Positions 1 to 12,909 of a stretch of 64,000 bases of DNA are shown here, one piece after another; positions within the stretch are counted from its first letter, which is position 1, and every line of letters begins with the position of its first letter. The translations under genes were made by a program, and so were the position numbers. The stretch comes from Microcebus murinus (Eukaryota > Chordata > Mammalia > Primates > Cheirogaleidae), in contig NC_134106.1 of the NCBI RefSeq assembly GCF_040939455.1, positions 76,267,001 through 76,331,000 on the forward strand, read 5' to 3'. The notes under the pieces were generated by a model. That model was not told the origin of the DNA. It ran no database searches and saw only the letters and a list, made by a program, of their open reading frames with translations.

Positions 1-90
1 TAGCTGTAGCCAGCACACAGGGCCTCACTGAAAGAAAAGCTCTAGGAGACAGAGGCTCCTGGCTTTATTTTGAATATTATTTTATTTTAT

Positions 91-409
91 TTTTTTGAGA
101 CAGAGTCTCGCTTTGTTGCCAAGGCTAGAGTGAGTGCCGTGGTATCAGCCAAGCTCACAGCAACTTCAAACTCCTGGGCTCAAGCAATCCTGCTGCCTCA
201 GCCTCCCGAGTAGTTGGGACTACAGGCATGTGCCACCATGCCTGGCTAATTTTTTTTCTATATATATTAGTTAGCCAATGAATTTCTTTCTATTTATACT
301 AGAGCCTGGGTCTTGCTCAGGCTGGTTTCGAACTCCTGACCTTGAGCAATCCACCCACCTCGGCCTCCCAGAGTGCTAGGATTACAGGCGTGAGCCACCA
401 CGCCTGACC
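91..409 (-). mobile_element. Alu (lemur-type), TMEM127 intron
   Basis: Begins with the inverted poly(A) tail and ends with the reverse of the GGC(C/T)GGGC head. The right arm has the strepsirrhine GCCGTGG-type signature. Flanks AATATTATTTTA and AATATTGTTAAA look like a decayed target duplication. Confidence 0.9.
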
Positions 410-884
410 TTAAATATTGTTAAAAGCTCTCTGAGATGGTTCTTCTTGGGGTCCACATGGCATGTGGCAGTGATGGGTCAGGACGAAAGTGTTTTTCTAG
501 TCCTTCCAAGAATAACCTGGCAGAGGTCACATGCCGCTCTGCAGCAAGCTGTGTCAGATTCCACTTGCATTACTTAATGCAGCCAGGCACTCAGAGTGAA
601 ACCAGTAATACGTGGGGGCTTCAAAGAGACTATTCTCTTTCTCTGGATGGCAAACATAAGAATGTTCATTGTATTATCCTTAAAAATGTAAATCCATTAT
701 ATACACTACTCTATGTTTTATGTTTCATAATACATTTAATAAGGAAGACATGCACATGATAAAAGGTTTCAGAAAGGATATCCCTTCCTTTCCAGATGTC
801 CATCTGCCTCTCCTCAGAGGCAAACATTGTTGGAGGTGACTTGCATACTCCTCCAGGAATGGCCTGCACACACAGATAGGTCAA

Positions 885-1040
885 ATGTTATCTCAGTTAA
901 TCCTCACTGCCACTGTGGGGGATTCATCACACAGCTCGGATGAGGAATCAGAGCCTCCGGGAGGTAAAGTGACTTCCTTCAGGCCACACACTGCAGAGCT
1001 AGATTCCAAATCCGGGTCAGGCTCCCCTGCACTGTGCTGC
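885..1040 (-). repeat. MIR element
   Basis: Inverted MIR wording: AATCCTCACTGCCAC, GATGAGGAATCAGAGCC, GGTAAAGTGACTTCC, GCAGAGCTAGATTCCAAATC. Confidence 0.65.
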
Positions 1041-1310
1041 CTGGAATCACTAAGTGCCAGAGTTAGCCACTTCATGTTTCCCTGGAGACAGTCAATCAAA
1101 TCCTAAAGCCTTGTATGTGAATGAAGGGTCAAAAGCCAATATGAATGCTGTCAGAGCCATCCTCTGAGCCAGCAGCTGCTGAGCTCCCTAGAAGAATTGC
1201 TCGAAGCAAAAAAATCTCACAAAAAAGCAAAAAAGGAAAGTCCAAGAACCTGGGAAGAGGTCTTGCTATTTCATTAAATGATGAAAAGTGCTCATATAAA
1301 GAATTATTGG

Positions 1311-1652
1311 GGCCGGGCGAGGTGGCTCACGCCTGTAATCCTAGCACTCTGGGAGGCCGAGGCGGGCGGATTGCTCAAGGTCAGGAGTTCAAAACCAGCC
1401 TGAGCGAGACCCCGTCTCTACCATAAAAATAGAAAGAAATTAATTGGCCAACTAATATATATAATATAAAAATCAGCTGGGCATGGTGGCTCGTGCCTGT
1501 AGTCCCAGCTACTCGGGAGGCTGAGGCAGGAGGATTGCTTGAGCCCAGGAGTTTGAGGTTGCTGTGAGCTAGGCTGACGCCACGGCACTCACTCTAGCCT
1601 AGGCAAGAAAGTGAGACTCTGTCTCAAAAAAAAAAAAAAAAAAAAAAAAAAA
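1311..1652 (+). mobile_element. Alu (lemur-type), full length
   Basis: Dimeric Alu with a long poly(A) tail, flanked by AAAGAATTATTGG on both sides. Confidence 0.93.
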
Positions 1653-2420
1653 AGAATTATTGGGCAAAACCTGCTTGGTAGGGTATCTAAGCTTCTACAG
1701 CACTATAGCCATCAGAGACTAGCTCTTGGAAGTGGTTGGGACACCAGAAAGGCTCTGGACCTGGTGCCAAATCCTATGTCTACTACAGACTACGTGTTAC
1801 CTTGAGCCAGTCACTTGACTGCCCTAGACCTCTGCCTCTCATCGATCAAATGAAAGCAGTAATGTCCACCCCTCCCACCACACGTAGGCTGGGAGCTGAC
1901 ACCATGCCTGTGAAAGAGCAGCCACCTGTACTGTTACTGTCCCACTAACCAGGGCCACAGTGGCATCACCCTGGCATGTCTATCTCTCTTATGAGACTTC
2001 CTTGACCACACTCATCAGCCAATGGGGGCCAAAGGAGCCTACTAAAGCCAGACTAAGGGTCTGCCCCGACAGAGTGATGATGTGGTACAGAGAATTAGCT
2101 TTTGGCCCAAAACTCAAACAGGTTTTCTTTCATCGAAACTGCCTTTCTCCACTCCAAAGCTGTGAGCAAACCCTCAGGACGGGTGGGAAAGTCAAATGTG
2201 AATTCCCTTTGGCTGATGCTAATGGATATCCTGGGAGCTGGTCCTGTATCGCAGGTGCTCTTTCATCAGAGGGTCTCAGAACACACAGGAAGAACAGGCG
2301 TAGTTGTCCCAGACACACTCAGAACCTAGCTCAGGGACTCTCCTGGGGGTCAATATCTCAACATCTTTCTCTCCTCCTTTCCTAGACATTATATGACAGG
2401 GAAGGTCACTGGCTCTTTCT

Positions 2421-2741
2421 TTTTTTTTGAGACAGAGTCTTACTCTGTTGCCTTGACTAGAGTGCCGTGACATCAGTCTAGCTCACAGCAACCTCAAAGT
2501 CCTGGGCTGGAACGATCCTCCTGCCTCAGCCTCCCTACTAACTGGGACTACAGGCATGCACCACCATGCTCAGCTAATTTTTTCTATATATTTTCAGTTG
2601 GCCAATTAATTTCTATTTTTAGTAGAGACGGGGTCTTGCTCTTGCTCAGGCTGGTTTCGAACTCCTGACCTTGAGCGATCCACCAGCCTCAGCCTCCCAG
2701 AGTGCTAGAATTATAGGCATGAGCCACCGCGGCGCCCAGCC
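2421..2741 (-). mobile_element. Alu (lemur-type)
   Basis: Inverted dimeric Alu with a T-run at the left edge and a GC-rich head at the right. No clear flanking duplication noted. Confidence 0.9.
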
Positions 2742-3546
2742 CAGACCTGTTTATTTTGGTAAACACTGCTTGACCATGCTCTCTAGTCATCAGGGAAGAA
2801 GGCAGCTGCTATGTAATAGGATCCCAAGGAACTGACTTTGCTCAAGGTCACTGGTGAGTCACTGGGCTGGATTTGTGTTAAAGGCCCCAGCTCTTCCTGT
2901 CTACCTGCCCATTGCTCTAACCTTTCCTGACCCAAACAGGCTGCAGGAAGGAAGGCTAAAGTGGCTTTTGACCAGCTCCCTGATTCTGTCTCGTCTCCCT
3001 CCCTCCTCACTGGAGTTAGAAGCACTTTCCCTAATCCCTCTCTGCATGCATCCATCCACCTGCTCTGCCTCTGCCACTGTGACTCTTCTAACTTCCAGAT
3101 AGGCCTCTGACAGGGCCCTCTAGTAACTGGCTGGGTCATCTCACAGATACTAATGGTCCTAATAGAGTTGCCTCTGAGGAGGACAGGCCCCGCAGGATTT
3201 GGCAATGCCAGCTGCATCAGTCACTACCCCTCAGGTGCATGGGCCCTCCCTGGAAGGCCCGTGATCTTCCAGTGGCTGTTGTCAATTGTGATTCACTTCA
3301 CTTCTAATCCAAACTTCCTCTTTCTCAAAAGACACTTCTTGGGGCTGTTGCCAGCACTGCCCTTTGCTGGTCACAGTTGGGAGGCAGCAGGGGTCTGGGG
3401 CTCCCTCCTCAGAGCCACTAGAGGTCTGAGTATATCTCTGGACACAGGCCCAGGTTGAACAGCTGTGTGAGAAGCAGGCACCCCCTGGTGAGGCTGAGGG
3501 GAGAAACCAGGAGGAGACTTTTGGAGCCAGCTGGCATTGGCTAAAG

Positions 3547-3733
3547 CAGGCGTCCTCAAACTACAGCCCGCGGGCCACATGTGAGTGTTTTTGTCTGTTT
3601 TTTTACTTGAAAATAAGATATGTGCAGTGTGCATAGGAATTTGTTTATAGTTTTTTTTAAACTATAGTCCGGCCCTCCAATGGTCTGAGGGACAGTGAAC
3701 TGGCCCCCTGTTTAAAAAGTTTGAGGACCCCTG
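3547..3733. mobile_element. hAT miniature inverted-repeat element
   Basis: The terminal inverted repeats are CAGGCGTCCTCAAACT and CAGGGGTCCTCAAACT (one mismatch in 16). Decayed 8-bp target duplications GGCTAAAG and GGCTCACG flank it. Size (187 bp), CAG(G)-type ends and 8-bp duplication define a non-autonomous hAT. The ends resemble the Charlie-type families reported as horizontally transferred in several mammals, but I cannot assign the exact family. Confidence 0.85.
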
Positions 3734-3949
3734 GGCTCACGCCTCTGAAGTTCTGTGAATGACAGTGGGAGGGTGAGTAGCTTTGCCTCAGGTTCATCAA
3801 CTTGAGCCCCAACACTGAGATGACAAGGTTATGGTAAAAAGCACAGCTTAGGCTGATCTTGTGATAAAACTCAACTAAAATAGGGAAGTGATAAGCCTTG
3901 AGCAACTCAGATGGGAAAAAAAGGAAACTTGGTGTGCACTGAGGCGTTG

Positions 3950-4090
3950 TGGCAAGAGTATGGACTTTGGAGTCAATGCCACTTGGATTAGCTGTGTGTT
4001 CCTGAGCAAATTACCTAACCTCACTGACTGGAGACCTTTGTGGAGTGGGGCTGATGACAGTACCCACCAAATAAAGATGCTGTCTAGAAG
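3950..4090 (+). repeat. MIR element
   Basis: MIR wording: GGACTTTGGAGTCAATGCC, TGAGCAAATTACCTAACCTC. Confidence 0.65.
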
Positions 4091-5993
4091 AAACTAAAAG
4101 CAGGCATGGAGTGTGCCATACTAACATGTGGCACTCAGGCAGGGGTGAGAAATGGTAAGGGCTCTGAGCCTGGGGCCTGCCCACTCCTCTCACCTGCAGA
4201 GAACTGGCAAGGGCTGTTCTCCCTCTGAAAGTATACATATGCACCACATCTGTGCACGATGGCTCTGCTCCCTCCTGAGATGGGGAATAAATACCCTAGG
4301 CTTCCAGGGCCTCTGTGAGGCCCTGAGGATCAGCACAGTCACACAAGATACCGTATGTCTGAGGGCCCACTGAGTACTAAAAAAGCAACAGGTACAGGGA
4401 GAAGGGACAGGAGACAAAGTCAGTGACCTTCTGATTCGTCACCTTCTTCTGTGGTGCCCTCAACTCTCCCATTGATGGGCACAAAGTATTCCTAGCTTGC
4501 AACGGCCAAGGAGATGGCCACAGGTGAGCAGGTAGAAATCATAGATGGGTTAAAATCTCTAAACATGTGAGCCAATATACCAATAAAGGTTAAGGAAACA
4601 TGCTTTGCCAAAGACCAAATTTGGTCTGAATAATTTCTTAGAAAGGGTACATACATATGTGAACAAAGGAAAACTTGCACCAAAAATTTATTTTTATTTT
4701 TAACATGCTTTTGACAAGGATGCACACCAAGTGGAATGATTGTGAGATCATTCCTTATGATAGCTGAAGTAGAACAAAGGATAAAAATCATAAATGAGAC
4801 AGCACCATTGTATACTGGCATCAAGAAATGTGAGGTAGTCTCAGCTATGCCACCCCCAACTGAGTAGCCTTGAGGAGATCATTTCACTTTTCTGGGCCAC
4901 AGCTTCCTAGACCTCTGAAATAAGAATGTGGGATCACATAATGGAAGGAGAGATTGCCTTTTCCTGCATTACGTGAATTTTATGAGCCCCTTCCCCACTG
5001 CCAGGGATGATCTGCAAAGGGAAGCATTGGGAACTCACTCCCAATGGGTTTGTGGGTGACAGTGAATTCTTGAAACACTAAAACACCACGGGATCAACCT
5101 CAAAAGCCTGCATGAAGCAGAGGGAACGTGGCACCTATGCTTCAAAGAAGGCAAGTCTAAGGCAATGTGCTGAGGGGAAAACCATCCTGACTCACTCGAA
5201 CTTCATGCCCATTGCGCCATCAGTTACGTGCTTAAGAAAAGGCTACATATCACAAGGCCTCCATCACGTGTGTAACTTTGGTTTTAATGAGCCCTTCCAG
5301 CAAAGGACATCATCACTGTGCAAGCTAGAAACAAACCAGAAGCCTCCAACCTGTTCCCTACAAAACCATTCTAAAGCCTCTAAAATGCAAGAGAGATGCA
5401 ATTCAGTAAGGGAACACTCAGAGAAAGAAAGACCTTAGGCCACAAGGATGAGGTTTTTCAGCCTTGACCTGCAGAAGCAGTATATGATCCCATACACAGA
5501 GGGGAACTTGGCCCTTTTCACCAAATCCAGTGTGCAAATATCTAACAGGAAGTATTCTGATATGTGGGCAGTAAACATCTGGAATGTGTCACAGCCAGCG
5601 AATAGAAAGGGAGGAAATATGAAGACCTTCAGGATGGTTCAAAAGACCTTGGGGGTGATGAACAGTGTTGTTACTAAGGACTGTTTGGGGCCCACTGACT
5701 GACCTTTTTTAGGGTAAAAACCAGGTGGTGCAATCCTGCCCTCACACCACAGAGCATTTACCCCACTTCTGGAGACAGAACTGGTGGGGATGAACTATGG
5801 GACTCCTTGGAACCCTCCTATAGGCTTTAGCTGTCTACCTGGGTTGGGAAGCATGACAATGAACAAAGCAACCTTACCTCAGTCAGGCACACTTATAATG
5901 GTCCAACTGTTTTACTGAGAGTGGCAATGGAACTGATTTCTGATTACCTAAAATGTCATAGACCCCCTTTTTCTCTAATAAAAATACAATTAC

Positions 5994-6328
5994 GGCCGGG
6001 CGTGGTGGCTCACGCCTGTAATCCTAGCACTTTGGGAGGCCGAGGCGGGTGGATTGCTTGAGGTCAGGCGTTGGAAACCAGCCTGAGCGAGACCCCGTCT
6101 CTACCAAAAATAGAAATAAATTAATTGACCAACTAAAAATATATATACAAAAAATTAGCCGGGCATGGTGGCGCATGCCTGTAGTCCCAGCTACTCGGGA
6201 GGCTGAGGCAGTAGGATCGCTGAGCCCCGGAGATTGAGGTTGCTGTGAGCCAGGCTGACGCCACGGCACTCACTCTAGCCTGGGCAACAAAGTGAGACTA
6301 TGTCTCAAAAAAAAAAAAAAAAAAAAAA
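5994..6328 (+). mobile_element. Alu (lemur-type), 18-bp target duplication
   Basis: Full-length young Alu flanked by perfect TAATAAAAATACAATTAC copies at 5976-5993 and 6344-6361. Confidence 0.95.
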
Positions 6329-6713
6329 GAAGATAAAAAAAAATAATAAAAATACAATTACCATAGAACACTAAACTATCTTTTAAAACTTAGTCATATT
6401 AAAAGTTCCTATTCCTCCACTAACCAGTTTACAGCAAAGAAACTTTCTCGTATCCCACAGCTTCCTTAGAAGGGGACAACTAATTGTGACACCTAGCACC
6501 TTTATCTTTTCTCAATATACAGCGCCCTTCCTCCGGCAGAATCTTAAAATAGCAGCAGTCTGGATTAGCAGGGCTGTGAGGAGTAGGTGCTTAGCTGAAT
6601 AACATCAGAATTAATGAGCGGGCCGGACCCCAAACAGAGCCACCTGGTGGGCATGAACACCAGGCAGGATGTTTCCTTCAACCAAGTGCTTGCCCCTAGC
6701 TATCTTAGCTTCA

Positions 6714-7496
<783 letters not shown>

Positions 7497-7500
7497 TCAC

Positions 7501-7797
7501 CGGTCAGCAGTCCTCAGGGCTGGGATGGCGCCGCTCTGCCCTGTCACGGGCTTCCCAGCTGCCGGGGGCCGAGCGATTCCAGGCCCCAATCCCGCAACGC
7601 CCGGACCGACCCGGACCCTATGCACTTCCGGCTTCCTCCTGCTCTGCCTCCGCCTCCGCCTCCGCCTCCCGGGTCCCCGCCTCCTCCCCGTCGCGTCATA
7701 GCCTGGGTGGTGCCGCCGGCTCTGCGCAAGGCCTCACGGGACTAATAGTTCAAGGCGGTGCCGCTATACTTTCTGCCGGGGGGGGGTGAGGGGAGCG
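7501..7797 (-). other. TMEM127: Candidate TMEM127 non-coding first exon
   Basis: Human TMEM127 starts with a non-coding exon a short distance from the CIAO1 start. On the minus strand here the sequence GACCG|GTGAGGAACG gives a strong donor with GT at 7500-7499. A matching acceptor candidate (CCCCGGGACAG) lies at about 7092-7102, upstream of the coding exon. The transcript start would fall somewhere near 7700-7800. This is inference from splice consensus and human gene structure only; other donors in this GC-rich DNA are possible. Confidence 0.35.
7646..7670. repeat. Hexamer repeat (CCGCCT)n
   Basis: Four near-perfect CCGCCT units inside the CpG island, directly followed by more C-rich sequence. 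The tract lies in the probable TMEM127 non-coding first exon or promoter. Confidence 0.7.
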
Positions 7798-7994
7798 ACT
7801 ACAACTCCCAGGGGGCTACGCGGCTGTAGCCGCGGGCACTTTAGTTCCCAGGACAACCCGGGCCCTCGGGCGGAAGCCGGAGCCTCTGACGGCCGCTTGA
7901 GTCCGGGGTGGGCGTCGCGGAGACGTACGCTGTGAGACCCGCAGTTGGCGCGCCTGACCCTGCCCATCTCCTCCTCACCCTGCGCTGGGCCGCC

Positions 7995-10900
7995 ATGAAG
8001 GACTCGCTGGTGCTTCTGAGCCGTGTCCCGGCGCACCCAGACTCTCGCTGCTGGTTCCTGGCCTGGAACCCCGCGGGGACCCTGCTGGCTTCCTGCGGTG
8101 GCGACCGGACAATCCGCATCTGGGGCACCGAGGGTAAGGCCCGGCCTGGCTGCGCGAGCCCCGGCGCGCGTAGTGTGTGAGTGCGCAGCCTGCCCGGGAG
8201 GTCGACCCTGCACGGGTTTACCGGCCGAGGGAGGAGAGGCGACCTTCGAGTCACGTTAGACAATCTGAGAAAGAATTTTCAGGCGAAGAAGATGGCAAGT
8301 ACTGGAAGGGAAGCAAAAACATCGATAGGCTGAAACTGTTGAAGGAATTGTGATGGTTGCTGAGGCAGGAAAATGGAGAGAGAAATGTGGTAGGAAAGTA
8401 GGCTACAAAGTAACTTGCAACTGGACAGTGAGGTTCAAATTTTATCCCGAGGACATTTTAGGAGTCATTGGCAGTTTAGAAGGGTGCCTCCAGAAGTAGA
8501 GTTAGTTACATCTTTGTTGTTTAAAAACATGTTAAATACACCAGTTCAGCTTTAGCGCCCAGCTTGGCTCCGATATTACCACCCACCCCCAGCTCAACCC
8601 CACTCTCACCCCTATCCCCATCCCCATTATTGAACAGCTCGTTGGTCCTTTGCACCTTCTTGCACACCCAGCTCCAGAGCCTGTCCTGTCCTCTGCTTTT
8701 AGGTGATAGCTGGATCTGCAAGTCTGTCCTTTCTGAAGGCCATCAGCGCACCGTACGGAAGGTGGCCTGGTCTCCCTGTGGTAATTACCTGGCTTCTGCC
8801 AGCTTTGATGCTACCACTTGTATTTGGAAGAAGAACCAGGATGACTTTGAGGTAACCAGGCTGGATGGGACCAGGATTGTTGCCTATTTGCTCCTCTGGG
8901 CTGGCTCCGGAACCTGAGCCATCCTGGGCCAGTTGGGCTATACCCATGAGGACCCCAGGGGTCTTAGCTGCCTTTAATTCTCATCCCTCTTCCCTTTTCA
9001 CAGTGTGTAACCACTCTTGAGGGCCATGAAAATGAGGTCAAGTCAGTGGCTTGGGCCCCATCTGGCAACCTCTTGGCCACCTGCAGCCGAGATAAGAGTG
9101 TGTGGGTCTGGGAAGGTGAGTCCAGGTGGAATTGGGAATCTCCTGACAGATATCCCCTTCTGTGTAGTTAACAGGGTTGACTCTTGGGTTCCTTTCTTTT
9201 GCTCTTCTACAGTTGATGAAGAGGATGAGTATGAATGTGTCAGTGTCCTCAACTCCCATACACAGGATGTCAAGCATGTGGTTTGGCACCCAAGCCAGGA
9301 GGTAAGAGTCAGGCAAGATCTCTTAGTGGGAAGGAATTTTGATGTGGAGGCTTGTGCCCAGGCCTCTTCTGCTTTTCAGCCTTGACCTGACTCATAGGGA
9401 TCTCTGTGACCAAAAAAAAAAAATTAGTCTCTATAAAAACAGATCCCTATCCTGGTAGGGGGAGGTATTAGCACTTCCTGGGCCATACAGGCAAGTGCTG
9501 GGTCTCCTTTTCCCTTCCCTCAGCTATTAGCCTCTGCCAGCTATGATGACACAGTGAAGCTGTACCGAGAGGAAGAGGATGATTGGGTATGCTGTGCTAC
9601 TCTTGAGGGCCATGAATCCACTGTGTGGAGCTTGGCCTTTGACCCCAGTGGCCAGCGCCTGGCGTCTTGCAGTGATGACCGGACTGTGCGCATCTGGCGC
9701 CAGTATCTACCAGGCAATGAACAAGGTGAGGGTCCAGTAGTGGAGCTCCAGAGGTTCAGTCTGCTAAGGGACATTCATGAATCATAGTAAATTGGGGTAA
9801 AAAGATGTGCCACAAGAGAGCACCAGATTGAGTCCTGGAAGAACCAGGAAAGCTTTGTGGACAGAGCCATTTCATCCAAATTTAAAAGAACACGTAGGAA
9901 TTTAACATGAGCTTTTTACACAAGAATTCCAGGTGAAAACCCAACAGTGAGTAAAGGCATTGGTGGTGAGAATGTCTAGACTTACTTGAGGATTGGTGAT
10001 TCATTTAGATGGGACGTAGTATATAAAGGGTTTGAGAAGGAATAAAGTAGTTGGGTTGGCTGATGGGTGGCCTTCAAAGGTAGAATAACTAACTAGCTAT
10101 AGTCTGCAGCAGAACAGGAACATTTTCTTCTCCGAATTCTGCTTTAGAAAGGCCAGTCTGGCCAGTGTGTAAGTGACATCAACAAGGATGGGGACAGAGG
10201 AATGGAGACATGGACTCATAATTAATTGAAGGTGGGGGTGAGGGAGGGCTCACTCTGCAATGGTTCAGTTACTCCCCTAAGATGCCTGGGACATGGAAAC
10301 ATCTTAAGCTTAAGAGAAGTCTGTCCTGCAGGGGTGGCATGCAGCAGCTCTGACCCAAGCTGGAAATGCATCTGCACTTTGTCAGGCTTCCACTCCAGGA
10401 CCATTTATGATGTTGCTTGGTAAGTCGTCCACCCCTATCCTGCCTCCCACCCCATAGCAGGGATTTTAGAGAAGTCATGGCCTATGCTGCACTCTGCCAC
10501 GTTGAAGGAGTGCACTGGAATTAGGAGCAGCCACCCCATTTCTTCAGATTGGGCCTGACTCTACTGTGCTGGCTTAGAGCTGCCTGGCCTGGGATGCACA
10601 GGATCAGGGAACAGACTTAAACCCAAGTTTGCACCTGGGTTAAGATCCCAGGCTGTAAGGGCATCATACTATTCAGAAATGACTGAATTTTTGGATTCGT
10701 GGCTGGGGTATGTATGGTTTGCTGTCACTGACTCTGCCCTTATGCAGGCCAGAAAAGCTGCACCATTTATATAGGAGAGTATTTCAAAGGGCAGTTCCAG
10801 CCCTTAGAATTGATCCCTAGGAAATAATCTGAAACTAGGAAATGATCTCAAACAATGAAAACACTGATGTGTGCCCAAGCTTGCTTTATATTAGCAAACA

Positions 10901-11546
10901 TGTGGAAACAACCTATTTACTCAATAAAAGTGAACTTAAATAAATGAGGTAAAACTCAATAGCCTATTAGGTCACTGTTGGAAGAAAATACTTCATGACA
11001 TGGGAAATCCTTCATGACATGGGAAACTGCTTATGCTAAGAGAGAAAAGTGCAGTTCAGAACTGTATATCATTTTTTAGGGTAAGTGTATGGGGGGGACT
11101 AGATAGATGCACCCAAAGCCTTACGTGGGTGATGTTTGTGGCTCTGTATTTGTCAGGGAAACTCAGTAAGAGACTTTTAGCTGAGGCATGAAGTTTGGGA
11201 AGAGAGCAGGCTGGGAAATGTAGAACAAATCTTTCCTACCTAATTAGCCAGGTTGGGTAGGGAGGAGATACCTACATTACCCACTGATGTGCATCTTCCT
11301 CCCAGGTGTCAGCTGACAGGGGCCCTGGCTACAGCTTGTGGGGATGACGCCATCCGAGTGTTTGAGGAGGATCCTGGCTCAGATCCACAGCAGCCCACTT
11401 TCTCCCTGACAGCCCACTTGCGTCAGGCTCATTCCCAGGATGTCAATTGTGTGGCCTGGAACCCCAAGGAGCAGGGGCTCCTGGCCTCCTGCAGTGATGA
11501 TGGGGAAGTGGCCTTCTGGAAGTATCAGCGGCCTGAAGGCCTCTGA
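7995..11546 (+). CDS. CIAO1: CIAO1, cytosolic iron-sulfur assembly WD40 protein (7 coding exons, complete)
   Basis: CIAO1 is the seven-bladed WD40 subunit of the CIA targeting complex (with MMS19 and CIAO2B) that inserts Fe-S clusters into cytosolic and nuclear apoproteins. Coding exons: 7995-8133, 8703-8851, 9004-9115, 9213-9301, 9524-9725, 10332-10419, 11306-11546. They sum to 1020 nt, which is 339 codons plus stop and equals the human length. All introns are GT-AG and the frame is continuous. The start ATG has a GCCGCC context and begins [10 protein letters not shown]-type repeat endings such as IRIWG, CIWKK, VWVWE, VRIWRQ and VAFWKYQ mark the blades, and the protein ends RPEGL. It is transcribed divergently from TMEM127 and converges on SNRNP200. 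No damage was seen. Confidence 0.97.
8134..8702 (+). other. CIAO1: CIAO1 intron 1
   Basis: GT-AG intron starting at the 3' edge of the CpG island. I see no gene or recognisable repeat in it. Confidence 0.8.
9830..10190 (+). repeat. Old L2-like LINE fragment in CIAO1 intron 5
   Basis: The stretch has the wording of an L2 3' region (a run about over-representation such as GAATTCCAGGTGAAAACC and a spaced AAAGGCATTGG). It is highly diverged and was placed by eye only. The rest of intron 5 (9726-10331) shows nothing else. Confidence 0.4.
10880..11100 (+). repeat. Old L1-like fragment in CIAO1 intron 6
   Basis: Contains the L1 3'-end signature of a gapped 'GTGGAAACAACC ... AATAAA ... GACATGGGAAA' series, strongly decayed. 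It includes a local tandem duplication of CTTCATGACATGGGAAA at about 10991-11025. The remainder of intron 6 (10420-11305) holds nothing I can name. Confidence 0.45.
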
Positions 11547-12453
11547 GCTATCTTGACTTTGGACAGAGTAATGGTTCCTCAGAAAATGTTGTAAGACTTC
11601 CCCAGGCCTTGAGAGTACCTGGAGGAGCATCCTTGACCTTCTGTTTGACTGGCTTCTATTCTGACTTGGGTAGAGATGTGGACCACAGAACTTTCCCCTC
11701 CTTAGACCCAAGGGCCTTAGTAAAGGGCTATAGAACATCAGTATATTGTTACTGTGCCACAGATTTTGCTTTAGGTCACAGTGTTAAATTTGGGAGGAGG
11801 GATGAATATACTATTTGTAATCACTATATATAAAATGGGGCATATGTGTCTCAGATCTTTCTGAAGTTGTAAGCTTTATAAAAATAATCCACCTGAGTCT
11901 CAAGTCCTATTTTATAAGGCATTCACAATTTAAAGTATTTCCATGGTGAATTTTTATCTGAAATAGGTCCTACCTTCCCAATTTCTGGGTAAGTTCCTGC
12001 ATTTAAAATACCCAATCAATATTGAAGGAAATTTTTTTCTTAATGTCGGTTTGTTGAGAGTGAGACACCTCTACTTTCTCTTAGAAACCCTCACGTACCT
12101 CCTTGTGCCATTATGCTGTGATGGCAGCTGGGAATACAAAAAAAAAAATGGGCAAATCCTAAAGGGAGTTAGTACTGGATGCAGGCTGTACATTCTTAAC
12201 AGGGATGCAAACTGGTTCTTCATTGGGGGAGGGGAAAATATCTTAGAGCAAATAGCTTGTGGCCCTCTAATAGCCCACAGCACATAAAGATAGCATATCT
12301 GTGGTATTACATTTTTTTTGGTGGGAGTGTTTAGGATGAAGACATCTACTAAGGCTCTTTAGGGGAGTGATAATGAAGAAAAGTTGAGAAACCCTGCCAT
12401 AGGCAATCAGTTCTTCAGTCTCAGGTTGTCTCTGACCATCACTTCCAATTGGG

Positions 12454-12780
12454 TTTTTTTTGAGACAAGAGTCTCACTTTGTTGCCCAGGCTAGAGTGAG
12501 TGCCGTGACCTCAGCCTAGCTCATAGCAACCTCAAATTCCTGGGTTCAAGCAATCCTCCTCTCTGAGCCTCCCGAGTAGCTGGGACTACAGGCATGTGCC
12601 ACCATGCCCGGCTAATTTTTTCTATATATTTTTAGTTGACCAATTAATTTCTTTCTATTTATAGTAGAGACGGGGTCTCTCTCTTGCTCAGGCTGGTTTC
12701 GAACTCCTGACCTTGAGCAATCCACCTGCCTCGGCCTCCCAGAGTGCTAGGATTACAGGCATGAGCCACCGAGCCCGGCC
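12454..12780 (-). mobile_element. Alu (lemur-type), CIAO1/SNRNP200 3' interval
   Basis: Inverted full-length Alu flanked by CCAATTGGG on both sides. Confidence 0.93.
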
Positions 12781-12909
12781 CCAATTGGGTTTTGATGCGA
12801 GGATGGTCCTCGAAGCCATATAGCCTTAAGTTTTTTTTTTTTTTTTACACTATAAAAGTCATGTATCTAAAGACTTCAGATTTCAGAACAACTGGGACAG
12901 TACCTAGAG

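Noticed and set aside
9726..10331. Intronic snoRNA or other structured RNA in CIAO1 introns
   Set aside because: No C/D or H/ACA box pairing was recognised; the stretch reads as an old LINE fragment.
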